Shown: positions 49,360 through 62,410, counted from the first letter of the stretch. The stretch is DNA of 64,000 nucleotides from Lanius collurio (GCA_020086605.1 JACBWW010000003.1:59321923-59385922), one strand, 5' to 3'. A program made the numbers and translations. The notes: generated by a model from the sequence alone, not told the origin.

Positions 49360-50954
49360 GTGGAGAGACTAGTCATCTCTCTCCCTCCAAACTGTAATAT
49401 AACTAAACCTGAAAAATCCCTATGATGATTAAAAATCCCAAAGCATCACATCTCTCCTGGGGCAGGAACTACAGAAATTCTGTAGATTGGGTTGTGTTGC
49501 AGTGTGCCCCCCAAGTTCCTGCCCAAGTCCTTACCATGTGACTCTGAGATATTCCTTTGTTAAAGTGCAGGTACAGTTCAAAACAGCCCCGACTTTGATC
49601 TGGTTGGCTGTCTACCCCAGCTCCACACCTGGTATCCCCTTTTGCCCTCCCCCTGACAAAAGGAAGCCCGCACAGAGGCTCAGGTTCTTTGACTTCTGGC
49701 TCCCCTTCTAATTGGACATACCTTGTCTCCCAGGACGAGGGAATAAATGGTTCTGGGAACATAGCTGGAGTCTGAGCTATATTTCATCTCTTTGCTCCTG
49801 CTTCTGGGGAGTAGCTGACAGCTGGGACTGGCTGTCATGGAGCTGCCCTGCCGTGGGATTACCAAGGTGTCTTAAGATGGTTTGAGGTATTCCAAGGCAT
49901 AGAGAGGAAGCTTGCCCACAAACAAAGCAGTGTACAAGCTACCTTCACTAGAGGGTTGAATCTTGGAGGACATTTGGTTTGACTAGTGGCAGTCAAATAC
50001 AGTTTTTCATCTGGTAATGAAAGGTACCTGACCAGTGTGAGGAGTGAGAAGCTGTGCTTATCTATTTCTGCCAACTCAGAGCAGTCACAAATGCCTGTGA
50101 GGAATTGCATTTCCTGTGGAGTTTCCATATGTCCTGTTCCTGGCACGGCTGGTGGGGCTGATTACCACTACACATCATTATTTTGGTAGAAGGCTGAAAA
50201 GCTGCTGTTGTAGGAGGAGTAGGTGCTGCCTGCTTATGCTGACTCCTCTGTGGTCACTCCTCATCATCTGTGCTCTGGTCATGCCATGCTGCTTTTCTTT
50301 TTTACTGTATTTTACTTTAAATGATTTGGGAAAAAAAGAATTACAGCTTATGAACAGGAAGAGGCTGCAGGCAGACAATTCTTACTGGTATCAGCATGTG
50401 CCCCAGTAGCAGAGAACAGGTCCTTCATCAGGACACTGTGGTTTTCACAGAGCTTTGGACTGTCTTGTCTTCTGTGAACAAGCTTGGGATTCAAAACAGG
50501 AAGAGGAAAGTTCCCATCAAGGCTTGCTTTGGCTCTTACTTATCCATCAGGAGAAGTCCTTGATCACTGCACAACAAACATGTCAAAAACTGCTGCAAAA
50601 GCCTGCTCTTCTGGAAGTTGTTCCTGCAGTGCATGTATGCCCATGATGTGCCACACATATAATTCCCATTGATGTGGGCAAAGGCAGTCATGTGGTGGTG
50701 TGAGGGCCTGTAGCTGATGAAAGCTGAGTGAGGCTTTAAGCCAGAATTTCCAAGTTAAAGCAGTTGTTCTACCATGTCGTGTATGTTCTGCAAACTGCAG
50801 CAAGGTTTATACTGCTAGATGCTACCAGAGAATAATTCCCCTGGTTTACAGGAGCTCTCCATCAGCAGAAAATTTATCTGGTGGTATTGTCTGAGACTTG
50901 GGACTTTCAGGTTCAGGGAGGCATGGAAATCACTGTGTGAGCAGAACACAAGTG

Positions 50955-51045
50955 CAGCCTTTCTGGGTCAGACCAAAGGTCCGCATAGGCCTGTGTCTTG
51001 TGACTGACAAAGGCCACTGCAGGTCATGGTGGCCTGGAGAAGAGC
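50955..51045 (+). repeat. probable old amniote interspersed repeat
   Basis: The stretch tctgggtcagaccaaaggtc, followed by a cctgtgtcttgtgactgaca block and ggccactgcaggtca, resembles a repeat with a gggtcagaccaaaggtcca core that I remember from bird, crocodile and turtle DNA. I cannot name the family. Confidence 0.45.
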
Positions 51046-52025
51046 CTGAGAATTCTTCAGTTGTCTGTGATGATTCTTTTGAGTACCTCTCTCCTCCAGC
51101 AATTTGACTCTCTGGTTGGGAATTTTTCTAAATGAGTTTAGAAATCCTCAGAGGATTTCTCTGCTAGTAATGTGTCTGGTCTCCCGCTGAATCCATCTAC
51201 TCCACCAGCTGCAAAAATGAAGTCTTTCATTTCATTTTGAGCAGTGCAAATAGTGGCTGTGGGGCCAAGTAACTTCGAAGAGGTCACTGTGTGCTGATAC
51301 AAGTTGTGCATAGAAGAACATCAGAGCTGCTGGCTTCCATTTTTCAGGAACAGCTCTCATTCCTGGCAATATTTGCACTATGCTTAAGGTCAGTCTGAAC
51401 TAGTGCTCTTAAGCCTACTTCCCTCTGGGGTTCTTAAACTTTTAGAATGGAACTGGTTAACTACTTTTTTTCCCCATTAAGAAAATGCAAAATCGATTAA
51501 AAAGCAGAAAAAGAAGAACAAAACCACTACTTTTTTTTTTTTTTTTAATTTTTGTTAGATTTGCCTTAAAACAAGATTAAATTCTAAGACTTAATCATAA
51601 TGGAGTTGTTGGATTAAAAAGGGTGAGAGAGAAAATGACAAGCACACTTGACATAAAGAAATTCAGAATGATTTTCCTTTTCTATGCAATTGAACCTATT
51701 TTGGGTCTTACTATGTTTTCCACTAGCATTTAGAGAATAGTTTCTCATAATCATTTTTCAAAGTAGAATTCTGTTCTGAGTGTTATTTTAGAACAGAGTC
51801 TGAATCCAGCTTGAGAAACATTAGCGAAATCTAAGGATCAAGAACAATTTGTAATCCCAAATCCCTAAGCTACATGGAAATTTACCTTGTGGCTAAGAAT
51901 TCTTCCTTGAAAATTCTGAACTCAGTTCATTTTGCTGAACTGCATCCAGTTTGGGCCAGGTGCAGAAAACACAGCTTTTTAAAATTGTAATAAAACCTAA
52001 TTTAATAATAAATGGATCGACTTAC

Positions 52026-52125
52026 TCTGATAGCACACGTAGTTTTTCCCCTACATGAAATATAGGTTGGCTTATGTCTGCTGAAGGATAGTCATAGAGA
52101 ACAGCAAGGAAGTCACTCTCCTGAC
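52026..52125 (-). CDS. SLA: SLA coding exon 2 (SH3, first half)
   Basis: 100 nt, residues 21-54. It reads (G)QESDFLAVLYDYPSADISQP, IFHVGEKLRVLSD. Human has LDSDFLAVLSDYPSPDISPP. LYDY is the classical ALYDY-like SH3 opening. Acceptor ctttcacag, donor GTAAGT. Confidence 0.96.
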
Positions 52126-53535
52126 CTGTGAAAGAAGAAAGAAAATGTCACTTAAAACAAAGGTAGAGTTCTGAAACAGAAATGGATTTTTCCTTAAGTG
52201 TGATAGTTTTTATGTAGTAGGTCAAATGGGAAAAAAAAATCTCTGAAATGTCACTTAATTAACATACAGAGCTAAAGATGAACCTATAAATGTATAAGAG
52301 GAATGTGAGGATACTAGAAGTGAAAAAAAGTCACGTGGTTAATTGTAAGAAACTAAATTTAGACCCCTTTTTCTAGTAATTACCATATTTAAAGGGCATA
52401 TTCAGTTTGAAAGTGAAAAATCAGTGAGTATTTAAAGTATTTGGAAGTAACCTAGACTGATTAAAGCCACTGACTCTAATTGCCTCCAGCTACAGTTTTG
52501 TTTCATTATATTAAAGAAAAGGAAGATGCATATTGAATTGTTCCATCATTTAACACCACTGATACTTTTCAAAGGTGTGAAATTAGTTTAGGTCTAGGTC
52601 AATGAGAGAGTGGCCATCATTGCCTATTTCCAGTACTTTTTAAAGGAGCTTGATGAACATCCACTGCACTTTGTTCTCACCCTTGTGTGGAAACAAGTGG
52701 TAGCCCAAGATGCCCTGAGCTTCAATGAAAGAAAAGAGGCACATGGGTGTTTAAGATTAAAGCATAGTATGATGGCAATTTGCAGAGCTGAGATCAGCAA
52801 AGAGATGAGAGGACCTTTTACATCTGTTGGGATGACTCTGGGTATTGCAGCCCTGTGCAGGATATGTGCTGGATCTCCTCATTTTTCTGCAGCTGAGCAA
52901 ATGAGGCACTTTACACAAGACTGGGACTATCAAACATAAAATGCTCCTCATCCTGCTGGAATCTGTGGTGCTCAGTACATGCTGACAGCTGACATACAGA
53001 AATGTGTTATGCTGGGTGTTTTGAGCTCTTTGGCAGAAGTTCTGGCAAGAGGGAGTGTGTGATACACTGCCTACATTTCTCCTGGCAGCAGTTCCTTCCC
53101 TCTGCATGTTGCTCTACCCTCCACCAGCTCACAGGGAGACAAAGCTTCCCTCTGCCTCCAGCAGGATCAGTGCCCTGATCCTTAGGAACACCATCTAGCA
53201 GTACATTTGCAGAGGTGGTTTGATCTCCATACTTCCCTCTCTGTGCAGCCCAACATGTGCAAAAATGGGTGTGAATTCAGGGTAGGAGAGAAAGAAAATA
53301 GAGAGATAGTCATATCTCTCTGTAGATAACTGTATCTTGTTAGGTTTTTTTTCATTTAATATAGATTGCTTGCCAACTTCTCTTTAAGAAAAACAGCTTT
53401 CTAGGGAAACCTAAGTGCAACATCTTGAATGAATGCTGAAACTGGCTCTGTGTTTTCAGCCTGTGGGTCTCAGGGCCTTAAAAACAACTCACAGTGAGAA
53501 CAATAAAAGGCTGAAAGAATGCAGAAAAGAAATGT

Positions 53536-53703
53536 AACAGGTTGCCCAGAGACACTGTGGATGCACCATCGCTGGAAGTGCTCAAGGCCAGGCTGGATGG
53601 GGCCTGAGCAATATGATCTAGTGGATGGCATCCCTGCTCATGGCAGTGAGAATGGAATTAGATGATCTTTAAGATCGCTTCCATCCCAAACCATTCTATT
53701 ATT
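53536..53703 (+). mobile_element. CR1 LINE, truncated 3' end
   Basis: caggttgcccagagacactg, a ggatgcaccatcgctggaag block, ggccaggctggatggggcct and a final ccattctatta are CR1 3' sequence. Confidence 0.88.
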
Positions 53704-56119
53704 ATTTTGAGAGTGTGTTTAGTATTAGTACTGCCATGGTTTTCTTAGTTATCAGTGCCACCAAATTATACAGGACTAGTCCAGTACAGCCAACCACTGT
53801 GATTTTCCTAATACAACTTATTATACACTTAGTTCAACACAAAATGCTGAAAAAATTCTGTTTTAAGCCTTTGATGGCTTCCTTGGTCTGCACAGAAAAT
53901 CTAGTGGCACCTTCCTGTCTATGAAACTACTTAGTACCTGGGGCTAATAAGACCTAAACAATGACACTGAGTCTTTTGTGACAAAACAAAATCTTTACCC
54001 AGGGCTACTCCAAGAAATATAGTCCAGAAGGTACATTTTAAAAATAGCAAAAGGAGGATAAAGTGCCATCATTTAATTTCTCATTGCAGGTTATAATACA
54101 ACATGTAATACTACATGGAATATATTTTTAGCTTAAGGACAATGTCTTTAGCAATGCTCTATTTTTTTTTATTTATGCAGTTTATTTATAAATATTCTGC
54201 TTCCATAATGAAAGAGTGAAAAACAAGTGCTTTTCTGCTCTCATTTCTTGCATACTGGTTATTTGCATTTTGTTACGCACTGTGGGGTACATGACTTTTT
54301 TTCTACTCTAGCAAGACCTGTGTTACTTTGATTACACTTTCATATTTACATTAATTTTTGTTTCAATTTTGCATGCCAATTTGTAGTTCTGAAAAGAAAG
54401 GAATTTATCAGAGTTCTGTCTTCCACATGCACGCAAATTTTACCTCTTAAACTGCATGCATTATATAAAAGTGTAAGGAAAGGAGAGAACCCCCTGCTTC
54501 TTCACTTCATTTTGATTGGTATTTAAGTCAAACCTCACTGGGGTTTTTGGTCATGCAAAATACGCCACCACACTCTACAACATTTCACAGAACCTGTACT
54601 GGCTCCTTACAAACACAAAAGCCTGGAAACAGGAAGTAAATGAATTTCGCTCTTTCTCCACACCTAATTTTCACAGTGATCTAATAGATTTGATCTCATA
54701 AGCTCCCCACACTTTCAAGATGCAAAAGAAAAAAAAGATTTGCCTGAGTTTATCTAACAAAAGCTCTCCTCCGCAGTGGGAGTGTAGATTACATCTGAAA
54801 TGGAACAACTCAAAAGTTAGAGTGGAAAGAGCTAAGCACAATCATTTCCACTGAATCAGGTGTTAATTTGGGGTGTTTTTTTTTAGGAGTAGGAAATGAA
54901 TGTGAAATACATGCTAATTTTAGAAGTCTTCACACCTGCATATCTTGCAAAGTGTGAGACTGAATATTGTATCCTTCAAATTATTCATTGGGAATGGACT
55001 GTGAAGCACTATTAGAGTAGGAAGAGCATAGGCAGAACATCCAGATCCAGCTCATCGCCCTGAAAAATCTGATGTGCACTGATGTGGTCCATGTTCAGAG
55101 TGGGAATGAGCTGTTTGGAGTTCAGCTCCATGCATCATCCAGCTTTACTTCCAGCAGAAATATTATGATTTGTGACATGGTGTGCACCAGAGGGGGTGAA
55201 GGAGGGCACTCATGCATCTGGGAGTCTGTGCAGCACCACAAGGTGTGGCTGCAGAATCACACTTTGGTACCCAAGCTAGATCTAAACCAGCCAGCTTGGG
55301 AACTGAGAGTTATGCAGGTGCAGCTCAAAAGAATTGACCCTTGATTCAGGGTCCCAAAGGAGGACAGAGAGGCACTTACAACCCCTGATGACCCCTTTCT
55401 GCTCTGGCTACTCTGTCATCAGTCCCTGGGTTGTGCCAGGGATGCCTGTACAGTGTGCTGGCAGATGGGGTGCAGTCATCTTTGGGGTCCAAATGCCTCC
55501 TTGGGAAATGCAGCTTATACACTGCTCTCTTTCTCAGGACCAAAACTGGCACACTGGTGGTGAGGAAAGCACAAACTTTTGCTTTCAGTGCAGCTTTCAG
55601 GAAGCACAAGGGGCTCACAAGGGTCTGATGAACATGTTCACACTGCAGATCAAATCTGCAGGCTTCAGTTATGTATTTTCTTCCCCCTTTTCTGCTGCAC
55701 ACTCTTTCATTCTTTTCTGTTTCTGTCCTTCATTTTATTCAATCTCACTGAAATGAGCCAGTGTCAAACCTACATCTCCTAATAACTATTTTGACTATTG
55801 AAAGTCCATGGATTGGATCCTCCACCTCAATTAAATCAAGTCTTTTCCTGGCCTGGTGGAAATCTTCTGTGTTTTGTGATGTGATTTGGAGTTTGATCTG
55901 CTCAGGAAGTCAAACAGATACAAACTCGCTGAATTAACCCCAACACATACTTCAGTATTTTTCATTTTTAGAAATCTTTTTTTCACTGGATTTGAAAGAC
56001 AGTACTGGTATTTGCACTCCCAACTTTCATTAGCAACATCTAAGTCTTTATGAAAGATGCTGGTCTGATCCAGACTAAGACATGGATGGATTCAAGGAGC
56101 TATGTAGGCTGATCAATCT

Positions 56120-56565
56120 TAGAACCATAGATTAGCTTGAGTTGGAAGGGACCTTTACAGGTCATCTAGTCCAACCCTCTGAAATGAGCAGGGACATCTT
56201 CAACCAGATCATGTTACTCAGTACCCCATCCAACCTGACCTTGAAAGTTCCTACAGATGGGACATCTATCACCAATCTGGGCAAGCTGGTCTAGTGTTGC
56301 ACCATCCTCACTGTAAAAAATGTATTTGTTATATCTAGTCTAAATCTACCCCATCTTAGCTTAAAATGTTATCCTTTGTTGTGTCACAACAAACCCTGCT
56401 ATAATGTCCATCCCCGTCTTTCTTATAAGCCCCCTTTAAGTACTGAGGACTTCAATAAAGTCTTCCTGGAGCCTTCCCTTCTCCAGGCTGAATAACCTCA
56501 ACTCTCCCAACTTTTCCTCATAGGAGAGGTGTTCCATCACGCTGATCATTTCTGTGGCAAAACCC
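56120..56565 (-). mobile_element. CR1 LINE, reverse orientation
   Basis: It opens gaaccatagattagcttgag and ttggaagggacctttacagg, with gtcatctagtccaaccctct after it, and ends in a ccttctccaggctgaataac block. This is the reverse complement of the CR1 3' region and the longest CR1 copy here. Confidence 0.93.
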
Positions 56566-57299
56566 CTGTCTTTGGATGAACAAACATAGGAATCTGGTAC
56601 AATTCTAGCTGTGAGAGTGTCTGAGGTTTCCCTATGCCCTTGGCAGGTGCCACTGCAGCTACAGGAGATTTGTTCTCTCCCAACGTGGTAGCAGGAGGTC
56701 AGGCAGGATTAACACCACACCCTTCTATATATGTTAGATGTGTAGGAGAGTTCAAGTAGATTGAGTCCTGAATTACTAAATGGATATTTTCCCCTTGTAA
56801 TCACTGTGCTATCAATGTTTACTGAGTTGTCTTTTCGGGGTATGTTCTATTTCCATCACAGAAATGGTTGCAGTTGTTTTTAGCCCTGCTAAATTCTGAC
56901 TTTTAGCATGTGCAGGACCAGTACAAAACTTGGTCACAGCCATGGCACACTCATCAGTGAGGTCCTGCTCTGAGTGAGTGCATGTCTCTGTTTTGGTGTT
57001 TATATGTGGTATTTGTGTTGGCAGTTGTTGGGAATATCAGCATAAGGCACTCTTCTTCATGGAAAAAAAAATATTTAGTAATATGCTGAGTAGTATTTGG
57101 TCTGTGCTATATCAGGACCTCCAGGGCTGCAAGGCTGCCCATCTCAGCTAGTTCCTGACCATACAAAGAGCAGGTCTGGGTTTCCTTGCAGCAGCAATGA
57201 AACCAGAATGATTCCATATCCTTATTATTATGAGCAGTCCAATCAGAAAATCTTTCATGGAAAACCCGAAAATTTTAGATTAATGCCTTCTCCCATTCA

Positions 57300-57350
57300 A
57301 AAAAAGGACAACTAAAAACCCCACCACAAACCCAAAGGAAAAACTCAAAA
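57300..57350. repeat. A/C-rich low-complexity tract
   Basis: aaaaccccaccacaaaccca-type simple sequence. Confidence 0.7.
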
Positions 57351-58123
57351 CTGTTTTCTTTTCTTCACCTCTGGGGAGTGATATATTGCAGCTCTTGTGC
57401 CAGCTGCCTGTATTAGTGCACCATGAGGGCTGGGTCTGTACTGCCTCTCCACCCACTCACTCCCAGTTTGTAGCAGCAGATCACAAATCCTTCTTTCTTT
57501 CCCCCTCCGATGGATGACCTCTACCATTGTAGAGAGGTGGCAGGGAGGGATTTGCAACCTGATTGATTCACATGGGGATCCAGAGGGCAGTTGGGCTATA
57601 CTCTGCTTTGGCAGCTTGCCCTATGAAACTTGTATTCCTCTATAGCCTTTAGGGATAAACATGGTGACAGGTTGGCTGTGTGCTACTTCTAATGCAGTTA
57701 TCTGACAGTGGATGGAAGTGAGGCTCAGTGCAAGCATAACATCATTAAAATTTTTTACCTTAAATGAAGGAACTCCAAATTTCGAGAATAAATTTGTATA
57801 AAATATCACATGCTATTATGTCAAAACACAGCATTCCTTGTTTGTGAAGTAGCATTTCAGTGCTTTCTGATTTGGAAGGAACGTCTTTCAAGGAGCACCA
57901 GCAAATAATACATTTAACATTTGGGGTTTTTAATTAAAGTGCTTCTTGGAAAATGAGCTAGAATGTAGCTAAATATAAGCACTGTCTGGTGGACGCCCTC
58001 CTTCTCCCAGAGCAGCCCCGCACTTGCCTGCTCATGTCAGGCGAGGGAAGACAGACACATGGCTGAGTCTATCATATATCGTGAACATCTTTTTCTCTCA
58101 AAAGGAATGAAATGAGTGCTTAC

Positions 58124-58217
58124 CCATTTGGCTTGGAATGTTTGTTTCCTCAGATGCTCTTGGAATTTTCACAGCATTTCCCATTGTTCTCGCTAATTCC
58201 GTCAAAGTTTTTCGGAA
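58124..58217 (-). CDS. SLA: SLA first coding exon with start codon
   Basis: The ATG is at 58184-58182 in a strong Kozak context (A at -3, G at +4: aacaATGG). The coding part of 61 nt encodes residues 1-20 plus one base: MGNAVKIPRASEETNIPSQM. Human SLA starts MGNSMKST. MGN- with small residues is an N-myristoylation signal, which puts the protein on membranes. A likely acceptor, ctttgatttag, lies upstream, giving 33 nt of 5' UTR (58217-58185) in this exon, so at least one non-coding exon should lie further up. Summed over the seven exons the reading frame is 837 nt, or 278 residues, against 276 in human. SLAP damps T- and B-cell receptor signalling by steering receptors to Cbl. Confidence 0.94.
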
Positions 58218-60816
58218 CTAAATCAAAGCAGACATTGAAATTTAACATCACAAAAACACCTGCTGTGCCAACAGATGAGAAATGACCTCGTTTGGGCGTC
58301 TCCAATTTCGTGCAGTTTTGCTTTTGGGAACTCTTGTGTCAAATTCATGCGAGAGTTTTACATACTCGCTCAACTCTCACCACGCTGGTGCTTTTATCAG
58401 GGGAATAGCAGAAAACCACAGCTAGGGAAGTTGCTCAGAAGAACAAGATGTAGTAAAAGTTTCCATTACCAGTACCTCAGCACAATAGGAAGTAACAGCA
58501 GAGCTGTGCCTATATGGGCATCTCATATACAAAATGTTTCTTCAGCATTTGAGGTGCTGAGGCTACAAAGGATCTAATTAGACTGATGTCCCTGGTTTTC
58601 AGCACTGTGTGTATGTTATGTTGGTTTACTGCTGAACACAAAAAACATAGCTTGGTAGGTTTGGGCTTTTTTTCTGATGCAGTTGTGCCCTCAGCAAATG
58701 TGGGCTTTTTTTTTTTTTTTTTTAAGTAACATCTTGCCTAAAAAAATGTTTGCTCTCAAAACAGTCCTCCTGCATAAAGCCAGCAGTGCAAATTCTTCAG
58801 ATACTTATCTTCAAAAGTTTTGGTGGTTGTACAATAAACAGTATCAGAAAATTGTGGAATTAAATAGTGTGACAGGAAAAGTTGCTTCTCACAGTTTTGC
58901 TGCAGCCATCCTAATTCTCCCTGACTGAGGACAGAGAGAAAAATATTTTGAATGTGGAAGGTGTTCCTGCTACAGGATAATTTCAGAGGCAGAGACCAAT
59001 AAGCTATATCTATTTAAAAACTGTACATCAAAGCAAAATGACACCACCAGCTGATGGGCAATAATTTTTTAAAAAATATATTCTGTCCATTGCCATGTGA
59101 AAATGTTAACAGGAGCTCTAGCAGCATTGTGTGAGTATTTTGCAGCTTGTGGCCTTTTCTAGCTTAAATATTTCAAAAGTAATTGCTGACTTTGGTGTGC
59201 CACTCTTCAAATGCACAGGCTAGAGCCCGATGGGGTCAGCTGGAGAGGTGTCCAACCTGAGAAATAGAACTGCTGACATCAGCAAGACTTTATTGTTGAT
59301 TGTCTTTTGGAATAAGACTGGCAGAATTTCAGTATGTTAATTAATACCATACATTTTAATGTCTTACAGTTTAGGAAGATATACTGCAGAATAAAATGCC
59401 ATTCACAGAAAAGAAAATTTGTCCCTTATCAAATGCTAGGAGCTCCATGCTAGAACAGATGGTAGTGCACAGTTTGACTCCACCTCATCAGCTTTCCAAG
59501 CTTCTTAGTGCTTGTTCCCAAAAGCTCTTTGCTAGAATTCTCTATTTCACTGGCCAAATGGCACATTACCCCTTCTCTTTGTGCACTCAGAACTGGCTTG
59601 TGGCACATCTGGAGGATGCAGCTGTGCCAGTGTCTTTCTGACAAGCATCTGAAACCTACTTTCACAAGAACAAAATGTGTTTCATTGCCTGATAGAAGAA
59701 GCCTAGAAGCTGAATAAAACAGCACCCTCAAATTTAAATAAACTTCTTAGGTATTCATGTTTTAAAAAAAGATCTCAATTTAAAAAAAAAAAAAAAAAGA
59801 TCTTTCTCTCTGTAAATGCACCTAAATTTCTAAAGCTGAAACCAGAATTCACTCTGTCAGGCACTGTCTGCTTGCAAGATCATGATGCCATGAAGCTTTT
59901 TGTCTTTTCTTTTATACCCCTTTCATGCCTTTTTGCAGCTTCTGTTCCTGGTGCTTTTGCCTACATTCTTGGAATTGTTTGTCAAACTAGGAGACTAAAT
60001 ATTTTAGAAGCTTCATAGGTAGAGGTTATTGTGCCCCAGACCCCAAGGTCCTCTCCAGAACACATTCTGTAAACTGAGATAGAACCATCCAGGGGAAGGT
60101 TCCTTAGAGAGGGAGCCTCTCACTGGGGAATTTTTGATAGATGTGCTAATTAGAAAGACCTATAATGTTATACCAGATCTTTTTGGGGGTGTGCATTATG
60201 GGATGCATTTCAGGGCTTTTGACCTGGACGTGTGCACCTAAGGATCCTTAAAATAAATACCATGGTAAAATCCCTTTTCCCCCTTCTAACCATCTTTGAC
60301 TCTTGATTTTAACACTAGGAAAAGGCAGCAATCATATTTTCCTGATCTAATTATGACTATTTTTCTGCAAGACCCAATTTTAATTTATTTAATATTTTTC
60401 TTACTTTTATCCCATCAAGGAAAAGAGGTAAACCCATAGGAGTAGTGCAGCCAGTTCTTTGGCTACAGATGTTATAGATGTTCCTGGCTCATCTTCAAAT
60501 TAGCCAGAACAATTTCCTGGACACAGCAGTAAAGCTCAACAGGGCTGAAAAAGTCAGCCAGGATAGTGAGATAAATACCGGGACTGATAACCTCTGCTGA
60601 GCTCTGTGCTCTTGTAGATGCATTTTTGCAGTAATTTAAAAGGGAACCTCAAATCCTGCTCAGTGTATAGAATCTAAGGTGCAGTTACCAAAATGTTGTG
60701 CGACTCCAGATAGATGGCAAGAATGACAGCATAAACATCTTATGTTGATTTGTAATTTTGACACATGCAATTGATATTTAGATGAGAATTGCTTGAATTT
60801 TGTGTCCCAAAAGTCT

Positions 60817-60842
60817 GAAAAAAAAAAAAAAAAAAAAAAAAA
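60817..60842. repeat. poly(A) run
   Basis: About 26 consecutive A bases. It may be a retrotransposon tail, but no body was recognised beside it. Confidence 0.8.
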
Positions 60843-62195
60843 GAGCCCTACCTCTAAGTACCACTTCATGCTAGGTTTTTTTATTTGAAGGCTGGGGGAG
60901 AATGTCATCCTACAAGTGTCAGGGTTATCACCAAGGGCCTTTTTCCTGCTCCTAATTTCAGGTGCTCATGAGTCACTTTGGAAAGTGATACGTAGTATTT
61001 ATGCACCGTGGAAAGCCTTCTGAAAATTTACTTTAGGCTTTCAATCTTTCTAAAAGCACAGCACATTTCACCAAGACACCTTCATTTTCCTAGATGGAAT
61101 TTAAGAATCTGAACGCTAAACATTGCTTTAAAAATACCTGAAGTGTTTTTTCAGGGTTGCTTATACGTTGTTTGCAATTAAACCACTGTCTAGTCCAGAG
61201 GGATTAAATACTGGACAAAAGGCAAGTTCCTACTTTGTGTTTTTGCAGCGCACAGCCTGGTTCACTTCTGCCATACCAGGCATTGTTGTTCTTGAATGAC
61301 CTCTGAAGTCATCAGGACAGAGCATGCAGCTTCGTGCTGCTGCCTTAGGTGTGGAAGAATCTGACTTGTGGAAAATGGAAATGTTGTAATGTTCCTTCAG
61401 TGAGAGTGAAGAGCAGTGACGTCTTGGGCTTTGCCGTCACTAACGTGGCACTTTGCTGAGTCTCACTGCATTTTCTGTGTTGTTTCACTGTCACTGCCAT
61501 TGGGAGCATAAAGTTGTGAAAGGGACAGAGTGTTCAAGATGTTCTTCAGACTCACAGCAGACGTGCTCAATAAATAGAAAAAAATGGAAAACTCTGACCC
61601 TTGCTATTAATTCACTTAACCGAAGTGATTAAAAGGAAAATGAGGCATCAGACTAGGTTTTACTACGAGTGAAGGTTCCAATAGTCCACTCAAAAATGGT
61701 GGAGCGAATGTTCTGAGGTATGACTCAACCTTCAGATGTCTGAAAATGGGGTGAAAATGGAAGGAACTGGAAGTTTTGTTTGAAAGAGGGCAGGCAAAAG
61801 ATAGTGTCTGCTTGCTTGCTGTCGATGGCATATCTGCTCTAGACTGTTTCTAAACTAAGAGTGTACAAACCGGAGTAATATTTCTAAAACAATGTCATTT
61901 CCTAAAACAATTTGCTCTGAAGTGAGTGATAGAACTTGATGGCTGAAGTATCTTGTGCTTGTGATGAGTTATTGTCATCACAATACAAATCCATTCCATC
62001 GCTGGATGATAAATTCTTGTGTGGTTTTCCGAAATTTTGAGACATTCTGCAAAACTGGACTTACTGTAAGCTTTAAAGATCTTGTGAACTAATTTTTTTT
62101 TCATTGAAAACAATAGAAGAATGGTAACAGTTTTATAGGTGATAATCTTCTGAAATAGCAAATTTGCTCCAGGCACTACATCTCATTTGACCTTA

Positions 62196-62410
62196 CTGAA
62201 TCATAGAATAATTTGGGTTGGGAAGGACCTTTAAAAGCCACCTAGTCCAACCCTCCCTCCATGGACAGGGACATTTGCAAATAGATCAGGTTGCCCAGAG
62301 CCCTCTCCAACCTGGCTTTGAATGTTTCCAAGGATGGGGCATCTAACACCTCACTGGGCAACCTGTCTTTCAATCCCACATTGTAAAAAAATTGTTCCTT
62401 ATAGCTAAAC
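62196..62410 (-). mobile_element. CR1 LINE, reverse orientation
   Basis: gaatcatagaataatttggg, ttgggaaggacctttaaaag, a cacctagtccaaccctccct block and gccctctccaacctggcttt match the reverse complement of a CR1 3' end. Confidence 0.93.

Larger units (their letters stand above)
48270..52025 (-). other. SLA: SLA intron 2
   Basis: About 3.8 kb, phase 2. It contains an A-run at 49341-49359, a probable old amniote repeat at 50955-51045 and a T-run near 51530-51547. Otherwise no gene. Confidence 0.8.
52126..58123 (-). other. SLA: SLA intron 1 of the coding region
   Basis: About 6.0 kb, phase 1. It contains CR1 pieces at 53536-53703 (+) and 56120-56565 (-) and a stretch at 55060-55760 with open frames I cannot place. 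An A/C-rich tract lies at 57300-57350. Confidence 0.8.
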
